Assembly (NCBI RefSeq): GCF_000519185.1 | Contig: NZ_JAFA01000043.1 | Coordinates: forward strand, 1 to 64,000 | Length of the DNA: 64,000 nucleotides | Origin: Paraburkholderia nodosa DSM 21604 | GTDB taxonomy: Bacteria > Pseudomonadota > Gammaproteobacteria > Burkholderiales > Burkholderiaceae | Direction of reading: 5' to 3' | Part shown: in pieces, positions 60,204 to 64,000 of the stretch | Numbering within the stretch: the stretch's first letter is position 1 | Layout: every line of letters starts with the position of its first letter | Program-made: the position numbers and the translations under genes | The notes under the pieces: generated by a model | The model's database searches: none | Told to the model about the DNA's origin: nothing | Seen by the model: only the letters and a program-made list of their open reading frames with translations

Positions 60204-62162
60204 TCACGAAGCCGAAAGCTTCACCGCAACGCCGGTCGAAGAATAAACGGGGGTGGCCTTGAAGCCATCCACCGTGACCGTCGCGAATTTCACCGATGCG
60301 CCGCTGCCGTCGATCACGTCGATCGAGTCGCCCGCTTTCGGCGTATAGCCGTTGACGAACTTCACATGCAGCGTGCCGCCCGCCACCGTGAGCTGGCCGC
60401 CCACGCGCAGGCGTCCGCCGCCGTTGCCGTCGATGTCGAGTTCGAGCGTCGTGCCGTCGAGCTGCGTGTACTTGCCCGCCACCGTCAACGGCGCGCTCGT
60501 CGCCACGATCGCGCCGCCGCCGGACCCGACGTACACGTCGCCGTTGCCGAAGGCCGTGGTCGACGCTGCGGCGAGCACGCCGCCGCTCACCTGCGAGCCG
60601 CCCGTGTAACTGTTGTTGCCCGCGAGCGTGAGCGTGCCGCTGCCCTGCAGCGTGAGCTTGCCCGAGCCGGCGATGTCGTTGCGCCAGCTGTCGGCGGCAT
60701 TGAAGCCGCCCTGGGTTGCGTCCATCGCCACGATCACGTTGCCGTTGAACGCGCCATAACCATCTGCAGCACTAAACATGTTCAGACGGCCCCAACCCTC
60801 GGCGTCGTCCATGACCGGATAGCCCGAGACGACTTCGGTCGTCTTCAGGATGACGCGGCGCTGGTCGGCGCTCAGGTACGGGAAGCGCGTTTCGAGCAGC
60901 ACCTCGGCGCCCTTGGGCACGACGGGCGGCGCCTCGGTCGATTCGATCTGGCTGAAACCGAACGTCATGCGGCGCGCGAATCCCGACTTGTTGGTCGCAT
61001 AGTCGGCGAAGCGGTCGGTCGCGGTCGTGGCCGAATGCGCGAAGGCGGGGAAGGTCGTGGCGCTCGTGCCGGTGGCCTGTTCGAGCGTGCTGTGCGCCTG
61101 CGCGTAGGCCGCGCTCTTGAGCGTGGCGTTGGCGGGGTCGTAGAGATTCGCGGCGGTGGCGGCCAGCGCGAACATGCGGCCGCCGATTACATCGAGCGGC
61201 GAATGCATGCCCGCGAGAATACGGTTTTCGCCGAGTTCGAGGCCGCGGCTCGCCATTTCCTGGTAACGCTCGGGCACGAGATACGCCATGGTCATCGCGT
61301 CGCGCATGGCTTCGGCTTCGTGGCCGCTGATGAAGCCGCCATCTGTCGAAGGCGTCGTGCTGATGGCCGGCACGAGCGTGGGATCGACCACGACGCTCGT
61401 GCTCCAGCGGAACGGCCGCGCGTATTTGTAGAAGCGCTTGGCGGGCTCGGTGGAAGCGTTGTTGCCCATCGTGTTGAGCAGGTCGACCACCTTGCCGAAG
61501 GTCGCGTTGCCCGTGCTGCCTACGCCCGTGTTGTTGCCCGAGTCGTTGTAGAGCGTCGTGGTCGCGTCCGCGGGAATCGACGTGATGCTCGTGGTTTGCT
61601 GGGCAGCCGAGCGCCAGGCGGCGGTGAGCGGCCCCATGCCGTCGGTCACGCTGTAGCCCTTGCCGCGCCGGTCGTCGTAGTAGGCCGCGTCGGCCTGCGC
61701 CTGGCTGCGCTGGGTCGTCGCGGTCACGACGTACTGGATGTTCGCGTTCAGCACCGTGCTGTTGAGGATCGTGCCGTTGGGCGTGCCGTCGGTGGGGACG
61801 CCCGTCCACGTCGACTGCACGACCGCGGGGAACGTGCCGTTGGCAGGCGCGGAAACGCCCGCGTCCACGAGCAGCGTGAGCGGCTGCCAGAGATCGAGGA
61901 AGCGCGCCACCACGCGCACGCCCGCATTGGTCGCGAGCGTGGCGTAACGTGCGTCGCCGCGCTGGTTGGTCGCGATGGTGTCGACGAAAGCCGGTACGTC
62001 GGGAATCGGCGCGTTGTCCACGAAGCCGGGGTCGGTGGGTGGCGCGGGAATGGCGGCAGTGGTGGCGGGATCGCTATTGCCGCCGCAGGCGGTCAGCGCG
62101 GCAACGCTGGTAAGCACTGCCAGGTAGACCGGCAGCGCAGTTCGGTGGCGTGATGCGGGCAT
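60204..62162 (-). CDS. PAP2-type acid phosphatase lipoprotein with beta-strand-repeat tail
   Basis: This 652-residue protein has a lipoprotein signal (ALTACGG, Cys near 26). Residues about 150-400 carry the three acid phosphatase/haloperoxidase motifs: KRFYKYARPFR, FISGHE and ENRILAGMHSPLDV. From about residue 495 it continues with GSGKLTLQGSGTLTLAGNNS and YTGGSQVSGGVLAAAS, an autotransporter-associated beta-strand repeat, then a small beta domain. There is no translocator barrel, so the tail is a passenger-like beta helix fused to a phosphatase. The antisense strand also has a long open frame, which is not coding. It hydrolyses phosphoesters outside or in the periplasm. Confidence 0.85.
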   Translation of the reverse strand: MPASRHRTALPVYLAVLTSVAALTACGGNSDPATTAAIPAPPTDPGFVDNAPIPDVPAFVDTIATNQRGDARYATLATNAGVRVVARFLDLWQPLTLLVDAGVSAPANGTFPAVVQSTWTGVPTDGTPNGTILNSTVLNANIQYVVTATTQRSQAQADAAYYDDRRGKGYSVTDGMGPLTAAWRSAAQQTTSITSIPADATTTLYNDSGNNTGVGSTGNATFGKVVDLLNTMGNNASTEPAKRFYKYARPFRWSTSVVVDPTLVPAISTTPSTDGGFISGHEAEAMRDAMTMAYLVPERYQEMASRGLELGENRILAGMHSPLDVIGGRMFALAATAANLYDPANATLKSAAYAQAHSTLEQATGTSATTFPAFAHSATTATDRFADYATNKSGFARRMTFGFSQIESTEAPPVVPKGAEVLLETRFPYLSADQRRVILKTTEVVSGYPVMDDAEGWGRLNMFSAADGYGAFNGNVIVAMDATQGGFNAADSWRNDIAGSGKLTLQGSGTLTLAGNNSYTGGSQVSGGVLAAASTTAFGNGDVYVGSGGGAIVATSAPLTVAGKYTQLDGTTLELDIDGNGGGRLRVGGQLTVAGGTLHVKFVNGYTPKAGDSIDVIDGSGASVKFATVTVDGFKATPVYSSTGVAVKLSAS

Positions 62163-62221
62163 GCTGAGGGCTCCGTCGTCGTGGTTGATGCGGTGTGGTT
62201 ATTCCTGACTGACGGCGGCGA

Positions 62222-62265
62222 ATTATGCTTACCCTTGATTACTCCCTAATTACTAATTTATTACT
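62222..62265 (-). promoter_or_regulatory. 11-bp direct repeats plus -10 at the PAP2 promoter
   Basis: ATTACT occurs at 62238, 62249 and 62260, an exact 11-bp period; read toward the gene it is AGTAAT x3. Ten bases after the last repeat, in the gene direction, is CATAAT (plus-strand 62222-62227), a near-perfect -10. No -35 consensus is present. This is the layout of OmpR/PhoB-family activated promoters, although the half-site is not TGTCAT. Confidence 0.6.
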
Positions 62266-62321
62266 CTGATGTTAAACCGAAATGGAATTGAAGTACGGGT
62301 GAAATATGATTCGCCGTTCAT

Positions 62322-63905
62322 TTACTGCCGCGCCTCGAGATAGCCGACCCGCACGGGCGGCACGAACCACGCGAGACACAGGCCGGCCAACGCGGCCACG
62401 GCAGCGACGATGAGGCCCATGTGGATCGAATCCACGAGTGCGCTGCGCGCCGAATTCATCATCGCGTCGCCGGCATGGCCGGCGCTCACGAGGCGGCCGA
62501 TCAGCGCGGCCTGGTCGGCGCGGTCCACGAGCAGTTCGGGACTCGCAAACGACTTGAACCATTGCGTCGCCTGATACGAGTCGAGCGAGCGATTCACGCC
62601 CATCGTGTAGAGGTGCCCGAGCAGCGCGCCCGTCATCGCCGTGCCCAGCATGCCGCCGAATGTGCGCAGCGATTGCAGCATCGCCGTGGCGGCGCCGAGA
62701 TGGTCGCGCGAGACGATCTGCTGCGAGCAGACCGTGAGGCTCGTGCCCACGAGGCCCAGCCCCAGGCCGCTCGCGCCCATGCACGCCATCCACACGAGAT
62801 GCGGCTCGTTGCCTCGCAGCACGACCACCGCGAGGCTCGCGAAAGCGGACAACGCAAAGCCGACGTAGAGAATCGCGTTGGCGCGCCGGATACGCGTGAC
62901 CACGCGATTGTTCACGAAACTGCCGACCGTCGTGCCGAGCAGGAGCGGCGTGATCAGCATGCCCGAGGCGCGTGGCGACATCGCATAGCCGCCCTGGAAC
63001 AGCAGCGGTACATAGAATACGAGCGAGAACAACGCAAACCCGCCGAGCACCGACATCGCAAAGAGCGGACCGAGCTTGCGGTCGAGCAGCATGTCCACGG
63101 GGATGATCGGATAGCCCATGCGCTTTTCCCAGAAGAAAAGCGTCAGCGAACAGACCAGCACGATCATCGCGAGCACGATCGTCGAAGTCGTCCAGCCTTG
63201 CCTCGGCAAGAGCTCGATGGCGAGTTGCAGCGCGCCGAACGTGACGGCGACGACGCAAGCGCCGAGCCAGTCGAGACGCAGCCGCGCGCCTTCGCGGGCA
63301 TGGTGCAGATGCGGCAGGAAAGCGTGCACGAAGAAGAGCGCCACCACACCCACCGGCACGTTGACGAAGAACACGAGGCGCCAGCTGCCGTGCTGGGTCA
63401 ACATGCCCCCGAGCGTTGGCCCGACCACGTTCGCAAGGCCAAACGCCGACGAGACGAACACCAGCCAACGCAGGCGTAGCCTCGGATCGGGGAACAGATC
63501 GGCGACAGTTGCGAACACCGTCCCCATCATGATGCCGCCGCCGATGCCCTGCAGGCCGCGTGCGAGCACGAGAAACAGCATGTTGGTCGCGATCCCGCAG
63601 AGCACCGAGGCGAGGGTGAAGACCAGGATCGCTGCCAGCATGAAGGGTTTGCGGCCGAACAGATCGCCCAGACGCCCGAAGATCGGAATCGTGATGACCG
63701 ACGCAAGCATGTAGGCCGTCGCGACCCACGCATAGAGCTCGAACCCCTTGAGCTCCGCGACGATGCGCGGCAGTGCGGTGCCGACGATGGTCTGGTCGAG
63801 CGCAATCAGCATCGAAACCGACGCGACGCCGAGCATCGCCAATACCGACTCGCGAAACGGCAACAGCTGCCGCGCCTGATCGTGAAGCCCAATGCTCGTG
63901 GCCAT
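62322..63905 (-). CDS. DHA2-family (EmrB/QacA-like) MFS drug exporter
   Basis: This 527-residue permease has 14 hydrophobic segments and the DHA2 hallmark LDQTIVGTALPRIVAEL in helix 1, with GRLGDLFGRKPFML in loop 2-3 and GPTLGGML in motif C. Such proteins are proton-driven drug exporters. No MFP or TetR gene is visible within the window, but the upstream side is cut at 64000. It stands 160 bp from the PAP2 gene on the same strand and is likely its own unit. Confidence 0.92.
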   Translation of the reverse strand: MATSIGLHDQARQLLPFRESVLAMLGVASVSMLIALDQTIVGTALPRIVAELKGFELYAWVATAYMLASVITIPIFGRLGDLFGRKPFMLAAILVFTLASVLCGIATNMLFLVLARGLQGIGGGIMMGTVFATVADLFPDPRLRLRWLVFVSSAFGLANVVGPTLGGMLTQHGSWRLVFFVNVPVGVVALFFVHAFLPHLHHAREGARLRLDWLGACVVAVTFGALQLAIELLPRQGWTTSTIVLAMIVLVCSLTLFFWEKRMGYPIIPVDMLLDRKLGPLFAMSVLGGFALFSLVFYVPLLFQGGYAMSPRASGMLITPLLLGTTVGSFVNNRVVTRIRRANAILYVGFALSAFASLAVVVLRGNEPHLVWMACMGASGLGLGLVGTSLTVCSQQIVSRDHLGAATAMLQSLRTFGGMLGTAMTGALLGHLYTMGVNRSLDSYQATQWFKSFASPELLVDRADQAALIGRLVSAGHAGDAMMNSARSALVDSIHMGLIVAAVAALAGLCLAWFVPPVRVGYLEARQ

Positions 63906-64000
63906 GTAGCGCTCCTCACCGCTGCGACGCGGCTAATCTGCTATGCGGCGCCCAGCAAAAGATCCATCGGCCGGCCCCGCGCGTGCGACCTTCATGCGCT

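Noticed and set aside
60195..62153. 652-codon plus-strand open frame
   Set aside because: Exact antisense of the PAP2 gene with no ribosome site or domain; the minus frame has three phosphatase motifs.

Overview
The window looks like part of a Burkholderiaceae replicon (Paraburkholderia, Caballeronia or a close relative). The basis is uniformly high GC, four classical beta-proteobacterial trimeric porins, and many 'regulator plus divergent operon' units (LysR, AraC with an OruR-like ligand domain, HxlR, CGNR). I see no rRNA, tRNA, CRISPR array or intact insertion sequence. Identifications rest on reading the protein sequences; no database search was run.

Layout. 0.5-8.7 kb holds catabolic island A behind an AraC regulator: a carboxymuconolactone-decarboxylase-like protein, a beta-keto acid cleavage enzyme (BKACE), an MFS transporter, an SDR, a DUF1289 protein, the 3' stump of an acyl-CoA ligase, a porin and a BON protein. 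9-24 kb is a run of small accessory units: an EamA exporter, LysR and GNAT; HxlR with MFS; LysR with a second adenylosuccinate synthetase; VOC and DUF3820; LysR with SDR; two glutathione transferases; and a CGNR regulator with a two-hydrolase/SDR operon. 24-38 kb is envelope-related: DUF3325, porin, glycine-zipper protein, SYLF lipoprotein, a duplicated-domain periplasmic protein, a lone receiver protein, pqiABC, DUF2950/DUF3300, and a FixL/FixJ-like two-component pair.

38.4-49.1 kb is catabolic island B, a paralogue of island A that is longer and intact: AraC, BKACE, MFS, quinone oxidoreductase, TauD-type dioxygenase, small hydrolase, DsbA-like protein, Rieske ferredoxin, full acyl-CoA ligase, porin and BON protein. 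49.3-53 kb carries DUF2182/DUF899 and an HTH/beta-propeller pair. 53.4-56.3 kb carries a tightly coupled pair of genes I cannot assign: a membrane protein with a coiled coil and soluble domain, plus a soluble partner. This is the best candidate for an undescribed system. 56.3-60.2 kb has btuB with its cobalamin riboswitch. A second, oppositely directed cobalamin riboswitch follows it, then a six-codon ORF and a porin. The right end carries a PAP2-type phosphatase fused to a beta-strand-repeat tail, with a striking 11-bp-period repeat in its promoter, and a DHA2-type drug exporter.

How the parts fit. Islands A and B each form a self-contained uptake-and-degradation unit (outer-membrane porin, inner-membrane MFS permease, BKACE, CoA ligase) under a divergent AraC regulator. 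They probably serve related but unidentified carboxylic substrates. The rest is mostly stress, envelope and detoxification cargo.
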